Of a stretch of 45,177 nucleotides of DNA, positions 14,614 through 22,248 are shown in pieces (position 1 is the first letter of the stretch; every line of letters starts with the position of its first letter). The notes under the pieces are model-generated. The model was not told where the DNA came from, made no database searches, and saw only the letters and a program-made list of their open reading frames with translations. Source of the stretch: Chloroflexota bacterium (GTDB lineage Bacteria > Chloroflexota > Anaerolineae > Ardenticatenales > JAADHH01); assembly GCA_013151955.1 (NCBI GenBank), contig JAADHH010000064.1, positions 1 to 45,177 on the forward strand, given 5' to 3'. Both the position numbers and the translations under genes were made by a program.

Positions 14614-15534
14614 CTACTTGTCCAGGATGTATCCCAGATGTCGCAATTCTGTTGTGCGTTGTCTCCACTTTGGACGGACCTTCACCCACAAGTCCAGATA
14701 GACCCGGCAATCGAGGAATTGCTCCAGCTCTACGCGCGCGGCCTGGCCAATGCGCTTGAGCATGTTGCCCTTGTGACCAATCACAATGCGTTTGTGTGAT
14801 TCTTTTTCCAGGTACACTTTGGCTCCGATGTAGAGCAAGCCCGATTCTCGCTCCTTCCACTCCTCGACAACAATCTCCAGGCCGTGAGGCACTTCTTTCT
14901 TGAGAATATCCAGCGCCTTCTCACGGATCAATTCAGAAGCAATGAACCGTTCGCTCTGGTCTGTGGTTTGGTCTTCCGGGTAATAACGGGGGCCTTCCGG
15001 CAGATGCTCGATAATTTCCTGGAGCAAGGCATCGCGGCCATCGCCTCGCTCGGCTGAGATGATAAATTGTGCTGCATAGGGGCCGAGGTTGCGAAACCAG
15101 CCGATCCTCACCGGCAAGTCTGCGTCTTTGACCAGGTCCACCTTGTTCATCACCAGGAAGATGGGGCTTGTGGCCCTGCTCTTCAGGATTTTGGCTACCC
15201 GGAGGTCTTCCTGTGTCGGGGGGTGAGAAAGGTCAACCAGGAACAGATTCAGGTCGGCATCGGGGATAGATTTCGAGGCTGTGTTGACCATGTATTCGCC
15301 AAGTTTGTGCAGGGGTTTGTGAATGCCGGGCGTGTCCACGAAAATAATCTGTGCCTGTGGTGTCGTGACAATGCCCTGGAGGCGACGACGTGTCGTTTGG
15401 GGTTTAGAAGAGACGATAACAACTTTTTCCCCCACATAAGCGTTTATCAGGGTGGACTTGCCCACGTTTGGGGAGCCGACCACAGCGACGAATCCTGAAC
15501 GATGATGGGGAGGAAGTTCATTGGGTATCAGCAT
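14614..15534 (-). CDS. era: GTPase Era
   Basis: A 306-residue Era GTPase that binds the 3' end of 16S rRNA during small-subunit assembly, at the inner membrane. G1 is GSPNVGKS (residues 20-27), the switch-II segment is DTPGIHKP, G4 is NKVD and the C-terminal KH domain holds GKVYLEKESHKRIVIGHKG-like text (seen as VYLEKESHKRIVIGHKG). It ends tail-to-tail with moeA, 84 nt away. Upstream on the same strand lies a HEPN gene with a good promoter; the 251-bp MITE sits between them, so an era transcript from that promoter must traverse a very long hairpin. A closer promoter is not obvious. Confidence 0.95.
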   Translation of the reverse strand: MLIPNELPPHHRSGFVAVVGSPNVGKSTLINAYVGEKVVIVSSKPQTTRRRLQGIVTTPQAQIIFVDTPGIHKPLHKLGEYMVNTASKSIPDADLNLFLVDLSHPPTQEDLRVAKILKSRATSPIFLVMNKVDLVKDADLPVRIGWFRNLGPYAAQFIISAERGDGRDALLQEIIEHLPEGPRYYPEDQTTDQSERFIASELIREKALDILKKEVPHGLEIVVEEWKERESGLLYIGAKVYLEKESHKRIVIGHKGNMLKRIGQAARVELEQFLDCRVYLDLWVKVRPKWRQRTTELRHLGYILDK

Positions 15535-15577
15535 GTTCTCGCGTTTTCCTGTGTCGGTTTCTGCCCCTGTATTCTCT

Positions 15578-15828
15578 CTAGCAGTTTGTCGGAGAAAGAA
15601 TCAAGGGACACAGATTTGCAGGATAAACACAGATTTTCCGATAATTTTTGGTATCTTCTTAATAAAACGGGGTGGGGCGACCCAGAAGTTCGACTTTTGG
15701 TAAAAGTCGAACTTCTTCGCCCCGGAATATTGAGAAGATACAATTTTTGCCTGAAATCAAATCCGTGTTTCTCTGTGAGAATCTGTGTCCTAATAAGAAG
15801 GAACCGGACCTCTCCGACAGCCTGCTAG
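15578..15828. mobile_element. MITE-like long inverted repeat (251 bp)
   Basis: The ends CTAGCAGTTTGTCGGAGA (15578-15595) and the complement of 15811-15828 (CTAGCAGGCTGTCGGAGA) match at 16 of 18 bases. The similarity continues inward: GGACACAGATT with AAACACAGATTT on the left matches the right arm, then TATCTTCT-AATA and GGGG, up to the central palindrome at 15684-15716. The whole unit can therefore fold back on itself. CTAG at both ends may hold the target duplication (TA or CTAG). It has no coding capacity and needs a transposase elsewhere. It supplies the stop codon of the HEPN gene and separates it from era. Confidence 0.7.
15684..15716. repeat. Palindromic repeat, GAAGTTCGACTT family, copy 3 (centre of the MITE)
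   Basis: Arms AGAAGTTCGACTTTT (15684-15698) and AAAAGTCGAACTTCT (15702-15716) around loop GGT. It is the same core as copies at 7-39 and 2276-2308, here forming the centre of the larger inverted repeat. Confidence 0.85.
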
Positions 15829-16223
15829 GCAAGGAGTTGCTTGGCCCGTTGTACGAATTCGGCGGCGGCGGCCAGGTTCTCGGGCGGTAGGCCGCGCAAG
15901 GCCTGGACCCGTCGCAGCGTCGCCAGGTCTTCCGGGCGAAGTTTGTCGTTGCCAACCCAAAATGTCTTCAGCACGGTCTCCAGGCAGCGGAACCCGTCGG
16001 ACCGATACCCTTTGGCGAAAACCAGGGCCTGGGCGGCGCGGTACATCGCGCTGTAGGCCTGCTTTAGCGTGCCGGCAAAGTCTTCGGTCTCCCACGAAGC
16101 CTGGGCCTGTTGGTAGAGAGCTTCCGCTCCGGCAAGTTCTTGCGCCACGGATTGTGTGGCTGTTTCATCGATTTTCAGATACGGTCCCTTCAGGCAATCT
16201 TTCAAAGCGACGTTGTGGGTCAT
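15825..16223 (-). CDS. HEPN-domain protein
   Basis: A 132-residue all-helical protein of the HEPN superfamily, recognised from the central DFAGTLKQAYSAMYRAAQAL helix and the following VFAKGYRSDG turn. HEPN ribonucleases carry an RxxxxH motif; here the turn reads YRSDGFRCLE with no His, so catalysis is doubtful. HEPN proteins often pair with a MNT nucleotidyltransferase, but none adjoins it. The stop codon TAG (complement of 15825-15827) lies in the terminal repeat of the MITE, so the original C-terminus may have been replaced. A consensus promoter is 70 nt upstream on the same strand. Confidence 0.75.
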   Translation of the reverse strand: MTHNVALKDCLKGPYLKIDETATQSVAQELAGAEALYQQAQASWETEDFAGTLKQAYSAMYRAAQALVFAKGYRSDGFRCLETVLKTFWVGNDKLRPEDLATLRRVQALRGLPPENLAAAAEFVQRAKQLLA

Positions 16224-16293
16224 TTGCGGGTCCTTTCTTCCTTCACGTTTTTTTGCTTCCCTTCGTGCGTACCTTCCTGGCGTTGGCCGTGCA

Positions 16294-16322
16294 ATTATAC
16301 GTGAACATCGTCAGGCTGTCAA
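16294..16322 (-). promoter_or_regulatory. Consensus promoter for the HEPN gene (and possibly era)
   Basis: On the minus strand TTGACA (complement of 16317-16322) and TATAAT (complement of 16294-16299) are separated by 17 bp, a perfect sigma-70 promoter. The HEPN start codon is about 64 nt downstream of the predicted start. Confidence 0.75.
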
Positions 16323-16345
16323 GTATCTATCCGTTCGAGGTGACC

Positions 16346-16358
16346 GTCAAAGTTTTGC
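16346..16358 (-). promoter_or_regulatory. GCAAAACTTTGAC upstream element, copy 3
   Basis: The minus strand reads GCAAAACTTTGAC, with its first base 59 nt upstream of the -10 box at 16299. It matches copies at 893 and 2061. Confidence 0.55.
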
Positions 16359-16406
16359 GTCGCCCCCTGGGTGTCCGTGCGTATCATCCTCCACCCGACA
16401 CCCAGG

Positions 16407-16435
16407 TTGCGGTTTCAGTGGAGTTGGGGTAAAAT
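16407..16435 (+). promoter_or_regulatory. Possible promoter for the thiolase gene
   Basis: TTGCGG (16407-16412) and TAAAAT (16430-16435) are spaced 17 bp. The leader to the thiolase start would be about 215 nt and include the repeat at 16451-16607. Confidence 0.4.
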
Positions 16436-16450
16436 TATAGGGGTCTGCTT

Positions 16451-16607
16451 TGAAAATAACGTGTCAGGTGTCAAGTCAAACGTAAAACGTGATGCGTAAG
16501 ACGCAATACGCAATGTGCAATACGTTTCACGTCTTCACGTTTCACGCCCTGCCATTTTCATCGTTGGTGGCGCGTCGTCGCGTGCGCATGGTGACTGGTA
16601 TGAAAAC
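16451..16607. repeat. Word-repeat element, TGAAAAT-bounded copy
   Basis: TGAAAAT at 16451-16457, ATTTTCA at 16554-16560 and TGAAAAC at 16601-16607 bound a unit with GCTTTGAAAATAACGTGTCA at its start and the words AAACGTGATGCGTAAGACG, CGCAATACG and TTTCACGTC inside. The same unit, about 85 percent alike by eye, is at 20262-20413, and its first part is at 24203. Confidence 0.65.
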
Positions 16608-16656
16608 GATGCGTCCGGAGGGCGCTTTCGGCTAACACAGAAAGGATAATCAACCA

Positions 16657-17859
16657 ATGAAAGAGGTGGTAATCGTTGACGGTGTACGTACTCCCATCGG
16701 TAGTCACGGCGGGGGGCTGAAGGACGTGACGGCCCAAAAGCTGGCCGAGATCGTGATTCGTGAACTGCTGCGACGCACGGAGCTGGACCCCCAGCACATC
16801 GACGAGGTCATCTTTGGCTGCGGTGGCCAGATGAGCGATGCACCGAACCTGGCACGGGTGGCCGCCCTGATGGCCGGCATCCCGGTGGAAACGCCAGGCT
16901 ACACGGTACAGCGCAATTGCGCCTCGGGGATGGAGGCCATCACCTCTGCGTGCCAAGCCATTAAGGCGGGCGACGGCGATGTCTTCCTGGTCGGCGGCAC
17001 CGAGAGCATGTCCGGCTTCCCCTACATGGTGCGCGGCGCGCGCTGGGGCCTCAAGTTGCGCCACAGCACGTTCATAGACACCCTGTGGGAGGGGCTGACC
17101 GATCCGGTTTGCGGACAGATCATGGGGCAGACCGCCGAGAACCTGGCGGCGGAATTCGAGATCACTCGCGAGGAGCAGGACAAGTTCGCGGTGCAATCGC
17201 ACAAGAAGGCATTCCGTGCCACGCGCATGGGCCTGTTCAAGGAGGAGATCGTGCCGGTGGAGGTGCCCAAACGGGTCGCCGGCCAGGAGGTGCCGCCGGA
17301 CATCGTTTCGCAAGATGAGTGTATCAATCCGGCCTTGACCCTACAGAAAGCGGCCCTTTATCCGACAATATTTAAGAAGGAGGATGGCACGGTCACACCG
17401 GCCAACTCCTGCCCGATCAGCGATGGCGCGGCCGCGTTGCTGGTGATGAGCCGCGAGAAGGCGGACGAGCTGGGCCTGAAGCCACGTGCCGTCGTGCGGG
17501 GCTATGCCTACGCCGGTGTGCCCCCGCGCATCATGGGCATCGGGCCGGCGCGTTCCACGCCGAAGGCCCTGGCGCGGGCCGGTATGTCCCTGGGCGATAT
17601 AGACCTGATCGAGCTGAACGAGGCCTTTGCCGTGCAGGTGCTGACGGTGGGCCGCGAACTGGAAGGGGACGGCTGGGATTGGGACAAAGTCAATCCGAAC
17701 GGCGGGGCGATTGCCCTGGGCCATCCGGTCGGCTGCACCGGCTCGCGCCTTGTCGTCACGCTCATGCACGAGCTGGAGCGGGCAGACAAGAGCGTGGGAC
17801 TGGCCACCCTCTGCGTTGGTGGCGGGCAGGGGGGCAGCCTGATCGTCGAGCGGGTGTGA
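16657..17859 (+). CDS. Thiolase (acetyl-CoA acetyltransferase family)
   Basis: A 400-residue cytoplasmic thiolase that condenses two acetyl-CoA or cleaves 3-ketoacyl-CoA. The acylated cysteine is Cys88 (RNCASGMEA), the NEAFAVQ motif and GHPVGCTGSR carry the active-site His, and the second cysteine is in LCVGGGQGG near the C-terminus, so the enzyme appears complete. AGAAAGGA lies about 12 nt before the ATG. It has no beta-oxidation partner next to it; a CoA-transferase alpha subunit lies at 31949. Direction (biosynthetic or degradative) cannot be decided. Confidence 0.92.
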   Translation: MKEVVIVDGVRTPIGSHGGGLKDVTAQKLAEIVIRELLRRTELDPQHIDEVIFGCGGQMSDAPNLARVAALMAGIPVETPGYTVQRNCASGMEAITSACQAIKAGDGDVFLVGGTESMSGFPYMVRGARWGLKLRHSTFIDTLWEGLTDPVCGQIMGQTAENLAAEFEITREEQDKFAVQSHKKAFRATRMGLFKEEIVPVEVPKRVAGQEVPPDIVSQDECINPALTLQKAALYPTIFKKEDGTVTPANSCPISDGAAALLVMSREKADELGLKPRAVVRGYAYAGVPPRIMGIGPARSTPKALARAGMSLGDIDLIELNEAFAVQVLTVGRELEGDGWDWDKVNPNGGAIALGHPVGCTGSRLVVTLMHELERADKSVGLATLCVGGGQGGSLIVERV

Positions 17860-17865
17860 GAATCA

Positions 17866-17965
17866 GACAGTAGGGGATGAGTGCAGAATGGCGAATCAGG
17901 GAGTAGGAAATCGGGAGCGGAGGGGGTGGAACGTGGAGCGGTGAGCACCACGCACCACCTGACAC
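17866..17965. repeat. Word-repeat locus
   Basis: Words such as AGGGAGTAGGAAATCGGGAG, GTGGAACGTGGAGCGGTGAG and CACCACGCACCACCTGACAC fill the space after the thiolase. Related words (CACCTGACACC, CGCACCACGCACC) recur at 37930-38012. Confidence 0.5.
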
Positions 17966-17993
17966 GCGCTATGTCCAGAACAGGAGGCTGCAA

Positions 17994-19061
17994 ATGACAA
18001 AGATACAATGGGCGATACTCGGCACGCTGGCCGTGGCTGTGCTGTGCGTGTTCGGCGCGCTGGGGTTCGTGGTCGTCCGAGACCTTCGGCGCGACGTGAG
18101 CAGTGTGGCCGTAGCCTCGACGCCTACTACCACAGTCGCGGATTCGACATCGACGGCGCAGAAGTCGGGGGGCGCGGTTCTGGCTACGCCCACGCCACAA
18201 GCCGGCACGGGCTCCGGTCAGGCCGGCGCTGGGGAGACGGCGGCTCCGTCCAAAGGCGCGGGAACGGCGGAAACCCCGGGCTCTTCCGGCGCGACCGGCG
18301 GTGTTAGCGCATTCACCGGCGAACTGCCGGCCGATCCCCAGGCGGCAGCCAAGCTCATCCAAACTGAGGCACAAGCCATTCAGTCTGCCCACATTGTGAT
18401 GGACTTCAGCGTCCAGATGCAGGCAACTCCGCCCGCCGGCGAAGGCAGCCCTGGCATGCCCTTCCCCGACGATATCAAGGTCGCCGCTGAGGGGGACTTT
18501 GTGAACCACGGTACCGGCCAGACGCCCGACGTACGCATGACTCTGCGTGTGCAAGCACAAGGGGAGTCGCACACCATTGAATTCGTACAGGTTGATGGGC
18601 GCCAGTGGGTGAATACGGAGGGCAAGTGGGAAGAGAACAAGGACTTTCAGCAGAAGACTGCGAATGGGGGTGACTTCACAACCAATCCGCTGACGATGTT
18701 GTTTGCGATGAAAGCGATGGGCAACGTGGACCGTTTGCCTGATGAGAACATCGACGGGGTTCCAACCTACCACTACCGTTTCACGGTAGACCCGCAGAAA
18801 CTTCTTTCCTCGGAGGAGCTTAGCAATGGGCCGGTAAATAGTTCCATGTTTGCCTCGCTTTTTCAGGATCTAACGTTGCAGGTGGAGGTGTGGGCGGACC
18901 AGGAACATCTGTGGATGCGCCAAGAGAAACTGTTGTTGCACGCGAAAATGGCCGGGCCGGCGGGGAATGGTCAACCCGCTTCGAGCGTGGAGATCCAGGT
19001 GGAAGGCCTCATCAAATTGTCACGCTTCAACCAGCCGGTGACGATCAAGCCACCGGTGTAG
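17994..19061 (+). CDS. Membrane-anchored LolA/LppX-like protein
   Basis: A 355-residue protein: an N-terminal membrane segment (residues about 8-28), a Thr/Ser/Gly/Ala-rich linker (about 38-105) and an extracytoplasmic domain (about 115-350) whose alternating beta-strand text, with HTIEFVQVDGRQWVNTEG and YHYRFTVDPQKL, resembles the lipid-carrier fold of LppX/LprG or LolA proteins. I cannot assign it to a family from motifs alone. The N-terminal part of the giant protein at 38521 looks like a member of the same fold. GGAGG precedes the ATG. It is 10 nt ahead of the XdhC-like gene. Confidence 0.6.
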   Translation: MTKIQWAILGTLAVAVLCVFGALGFVVVRDLRRDVSSVAVASTPTTTVADSTSTAQKSGGAVLATPTPQAGTGSGQAGAGETAAPSKGAGTAETPGSSGATGGVSAFTGELPADPQAAAKLIQTEAQAIQSAHIVMDFSVQMQATPPAGEGSPGMPFPDDIKVAAEGDFVNHGTGQTPDVRMTLRVQAQGESHTIEFVQVDGRQWVNTEGKWEENKDFQQKTANGGDFTTNPLTMLFAMKAMGNVDRLPDENIDGVPTYHYRFTVDPQKLLSSEELSNGPVNSSMFASLFQDLTLQVEVWADQEHLWMRQEKLLLHAKMAGPAGNGQPASSVEIQVEGLIKLSRFNQPVTIKPPV

Positions 19062-19071
19062 GAAGCAAGCC

Positions 19072-19410
19072 ATGAGCGAGATATACGATCGATTGGCACG
19101 CTTGCTTTCCAGAGGAGAAGGCGTTGCTGTTGCTACGGTTGTCGATGTAAAAGGCTCTGTGCCCCGGGGGGTGGGCACAAAGATGATCATTCATCCCCTG
19201 GGCCAGCACGTGGGTACGGTGGGGGGCGGCTGCGGCGAAGCGGAGGTTATCCGCGCGGGGCTGGAGACGCTTCACACCGGCCAGCCTCAAATCGTACAGG
19301 TGGACCTGACCGAGGAGATTTCCATGCAGGCACTGGGTGTGTGCGGTGGAACTATGCGAGTCTTCGTGGAACCCTGGTCACCGGAAGAAGCGGGGGTGGG
19401 GAGCGACTAA
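19072..19410 (+). CDS. XdhC/CoxI-family protein, N-terminal domain only
   Basis: A 112-residue protein equal to the XdhC/CoxI N-terminal domain, which helps insert the sulfurated molybdenum cofactor into xanthine dehydrogenase or CO dehydrogenase-type enzymes. Visible signatures are SVPRGVGTKM, GTVGGGCGEAEV and MQALGVCGGTMRVFVE. The Rossmann-type C-terminal domain of full XdhC proteins is absent, so this is a single-domain version. It starts 10 nt after the preceding gene. No molybdoenzyme subunit is in the window, but moeA is at 13336. Confidence 0.85.
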   Translation: MSEIYDRLARLLSRGEGVAVATVVDVKGSVPRGVGTKMIIHPLGQHVGTVGGGCGEAEVIRAGLETLHTGQPQIVQVDLTEEISMQALGVCGGTMRVFVEPWSPEEAGVGSD

Positions 19411-19469
19411 TACCCCCGCTTCCTGTGCACGATTCGTACCCTGCAAGTATTTGTTGACCCTCCCCGTCG

Positions 19470-20243
19470 TTACGGGCCTTCCTCGATGGTGACCTTGTCC
19501 ATCACGTCTCCAACGCGAATGGCTTGCACGACATCCATCCCTTCGCGCACCTGGCCAAAGACAGTGTATTGCCCGTCCAGATGTGGTGTGGGAGCCAGCG
19601 TAATGTAGAATTGGCTGCCGGCACTGTTGGGGTCGCTCGTTCGGGCCATGGCCAGGGTGCCCGTAATGTGCTTTACGTCGCTAAACTCGGCGGGCAAGGT
19701 GTAGCCGGGTCCACCTGTTCCGTCTCCTTTCGGGTCCCCTCCCTGGACGACAAAGCCGGGGACCACGCGATGGAAGGTTAGCCCATCGTAGAATCCTTCT
19801 CTCGCCAGGAAAACAAAACTGTTCACAGTTTGTGGGGCGACCTTGGGGAAAAGCTCCAGGACGATGTTTCCTTTGGCCGTTTCGATGGTCGCTGTGTAAT
19901 GTTTGGCGGCATCAATGCTCATGGGAGGGGGGGCGTCGTACGTCTTCGCCTGCGGACGCGGGGTCTTGGTTGCGGATGTGCCCGCTTGGGGTGCGGCGGT
20001 CGGTGTTGTCTGCCCCCCGGTAGCATTGTTCGTTGCTGGTGTCATAGGTGCGCTCCTTACTACGCTGATGAACCGGAAGGCCAGAAACGCTGCCAGGATC
20101 AGCAGTCCGGCAATCACAGCCTGCGTCGTGCGGTCCTCGGTCCATTTTGTGGGTTGTGGCTCACGGGATTCTTGTTGCAATTGTTGCTGCCGCTTGCCCT
20201 TCTTGGAAGTACGTTCACGATTGCTATGCGGTTTCTTGGCCAT
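19470..20243 (-). CDS. Membrane-anchored cyclophilin (peptidyl-prolyl isomerase)
   Basis: About 257 residues: a lysine-rich cytoplasmic start, one membrane helix ([15 protein letters not shown]), a Thr/Ala/Pro linker and a cyclophilin domain outside the membrane. The domain holds [44 protein letters not shown] and TVFGQVREG, with the conserved Arg, Phe and Gln of the active site. It would assist folding of exported proteins, which fits the many lipoproteins nearby. The start is ATG at 20243; a TTG six bases upstream is closer to AGGAGA. The word-repeat element at 20262 lies directly upstream. Confidence 0.9.
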   Translation of the reverse strand: MAKKPHSNRERTSKKGKRQQQLQQESREPQPTKWTEDRTTQAVIAGLLILAAFLAFRFISVVRSAPMTPATNNATGGQTTPTAAPQAGTSATKTPRPQAKTYDAPPPMSIDAAKHYTATIETAKGNIVLELFPKVAPQTVNSFVFLAREGFYDGLTFHRVVPGFVVQGGDPKGDGTGGPGYTLPAEFSDVKHITGTLAMARTSDPNSAGSQFYITLAPTPHLDGQYTVFGQVREGMDVVQAIRVGDVMDKVTIEEGP

Positions 20244-20261
20244 ATCCAATGTCTCTCCTGC

Positions 20262-20413
20262 TGCTTTGAAAATAACGTGTCAGGTAAAACGTAAAACGTG
20301 ATGCGTGATGCGTAAGACGCAATACGCAATACGCAATACGTTTCACGTCTTCACGTCCCGCCATTTTCACCCTTGGTGACGCGCGTGCCGCCAAGGGTGA
20401 CCGTTGTGAAAAT
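20262..20413. repeat. Word-repeat element, TGAAAAT-bounded copy
   Basis: TGAAAAT (20267-20273), ATTTTCA (20363-20369) and TGAAAAT (20407-20413) bound it; CCCTTGG (20370-20376) pairs with CCAAGGG (20391-20397). The internal words GTGATGCGTAAGACGC, CGCAATACGCAATACG and TTTCACGTCTTCACGT match 16451-16607. The remaining gap up to 20577 shows no gene. Confidence 0.7.
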
Positions 20414-20577
20414 AGCGACCAACGGAAGCAGTGTACAACATCTTGCGCAGATTGTCAAACAGGCCGGTGGCCGCGGGTGCCCGTCAAAGTCAGCCCGTCA
20501 CTGGCGGCGGTTGCTACAGGGTTGCGCATGACCGTAGCGCCGGAATCCCCATCCGGCGCGGACCCTGGGGTCAGGCT

Positions 20578-22248
20578 TCAGGGTGTACCATCCGACCATC
20601 GCCACGTTTCGAGGTTCCAGAGCGGACCGACAAACGGGCTGGGTGCCGGGCCGGCCAGACCCTGCCGGGCCAGCAAGATTTGTGGCCAGGCAAAGAGGAC
20701 CGTGTACGGCTGGTCGCGGCGTAGCGCGTCCCAGATGTTCCCGTACAGGGCCCGGCGTTGCAAGGGGTCGCAGGCCGGTGTTACCCGAGCTTCCTCCAGC
20801 CAGCCGTCTACGGCCGCGTTATGGTAGCCCGTGAAATTATAGACCGGTTCTCCATTTTCTCCCCCACTGTGCCATAAATCATATTGATCGGGGTCCACCC
20901 CGACTTCCCAGGTGACGAGCGCGATGTCGTATTGGTCGTGGTACAAGTTGTCCCGAAAGATCAGCGGCTCGGTGAACTGCGGTTGCAGGTCCACACCGAT
21001 GGCACGCAACTGCTCGCGCAGGTAGAGGGGAATGTCCTCTGCACGCTGGCTGCCGAGCGGGGCCATGAGTTGTAATCGGAGGGGCTGGCCTTCGCGGTCA
21101 CGGATTCCATCGCCGTCATGATCGACCCATCCGGCCTGCTCCAACAGCCGGGCGGCCTGGGTGGGGTCGTATGCCGGCGGCGGCGCTTGTTGGGCGGCCC
21201 AATGGCCCGGCGGCAGGTGCGTTCTTGGCAACGGTTGGCTCACGCCAAAAAGGGTGCGCACCAGGGCGTCCCGGTCAACCGCCTGGGCCAGCGCTTGCCG
21301 TACGCGCCGGTCGCGCAGGATGGGGTGATCCAGGCGGTAGGCCAGGGAGGTGAGCCGATTCGACGGCGTGATGACCCAGCGCGCCGCCGGCAGGTCGGAC
21401 AGCGCCGTTTCGGCCGGCAAGAGGCCCACGGCGGCGCTACCCTTGTTGACGGCGTCGATGATTGCCGTGGTTTCCGTCACCGCGCGATATGTCCAAGACT
21501 CGAAGAGGGCCGGCGCGGGCGAATGGCGGGGGTTGCGGGCGAACAGGAGTTGTCCCTGATCGGGGCGGAGGTATGCGCCCTCCGTAACTTGCCCTTGGCG
21601 CGTGTCCTCCTTGGTGTGCTGTGGCACAATGGGCACCGCGGCCAGGTCGTACAGTGCCGGGCAGAAACCTCGTTCGAGCCGAACTTGAATGTGCTGCGCA
21701 TCGCGGGCCGCGACGTCCGAAACCAGATGGAGATAGGGGCCGATGTTTTCTCCGTGGTTTTCGGCAAGGGCCTGCTCGATGCTGAAGACGACGTCATCCG
21801 CGGTAAGTGCCTCCCCGTCACTCCAACGGAGGTTCGGCGGGAGGCTGAACGTGATGGTGCGGTCGTCGTTCGACACCGTCCAGGTGCTGGCTACCCCAGG
21901 CCGGAGGCTGCCATCGTGGGGGTCAACGGACAACAAGGTGTCGTACAGCGTGCCGGCGACGGTGCGTGCGATGGTCGCCCGGGGCCGGAAAGGCTCGATC
22001 TGCGAGAAACTTTCGCTGCCCACGATGACGAGTGGCCCGGTCGGGGTCGCTGTCGCCGTCGGCGATGCGGTCGGCGAAGGTGAGGGCGTGGATGTGGCTG
22101 CCACTGTGGGTGTGGCCGTTGGGGGCTGTCTTCCGCATCCCACGGCGAGCAGAACGAGCAGGGTGAAACCGGCAGCCAGGCCAAGCGGCCAAGGCACACG
22201 TACCGACTTTTCTGGCGACGGTTGCGCTTCAGGGATGGATTTCGTCAA
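20578..22248 (-). CDS. Peptide-type ABC substrate-binding lipoprotein (family 5)
   Basis: About 556 residues, an extracytoplasmic solute-binding protein of the OppA/DppA type for oligopeptides or similar compounds. A lipoprotein signal ends in LLAVGC, followed by a Thr/Pro-rich linker and then the family core, with HDGSLRPGVASTW, NDDRTITFSLPPNLRWSDG, DVVFSIEQAL and DRRVRQALAQAVDR. The start is unsure: the TTG at 22248 overlaps the preceding gene by 20 nt; a GTG at 22197 or an ATG at 22311 (83-nt overlap) are alternatives. It is the last gene of the transporter cluster on this strand and the second of three binding proteins in tandem or near it. Confidence 0.85.
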   Translation of the reverse strand: MTKSIPEAQPSPEKSVRVPWPLGLAAGFTLLVLLAVGCGRQPPTATPTVAATSTPSPSPTASPTATATPTGPLVIVGSESFSQIEPFRPRATIARTVAGTLYDTLLSVDPHDGSLRPGVASTWTVSNDDRTITFSLPPNLRWSDGEALTADDVVFSIEQALAENHGENIGPYLHLVSDVAARDAQHIQVRLERGFCPALYDLAAVPIVPQHTKEDTRQGQVTEGAYLRPDQGQLLFARNPRHSPAPALFESWTYRAVTETTAIIDAVNKGSAAVGLLPAETALSDLPAARWVITPSNRLTSLAYRLDHPILRDRRVRQALAQAVDRDALVRTLFGVSQPLPRTHLPPGHWAAQQAPPPAYDPTQAARLLEQAGWVDHDGDGIRDREGQPLRLQLMAPLGSQRAEDIPLYLREQLRAIGVDLQPQFTEPLIFRDNLYHDQYDIALVTWEVGVDPDQYDLWHSGGENGEPVYNFTGYHNAAVDGWLEEARVTPACDPLQRRALYGNIWDALRRDQPYTVLFAWPQILLARQGLAGPAPSPFVGPLWNLETWRWSDGTP

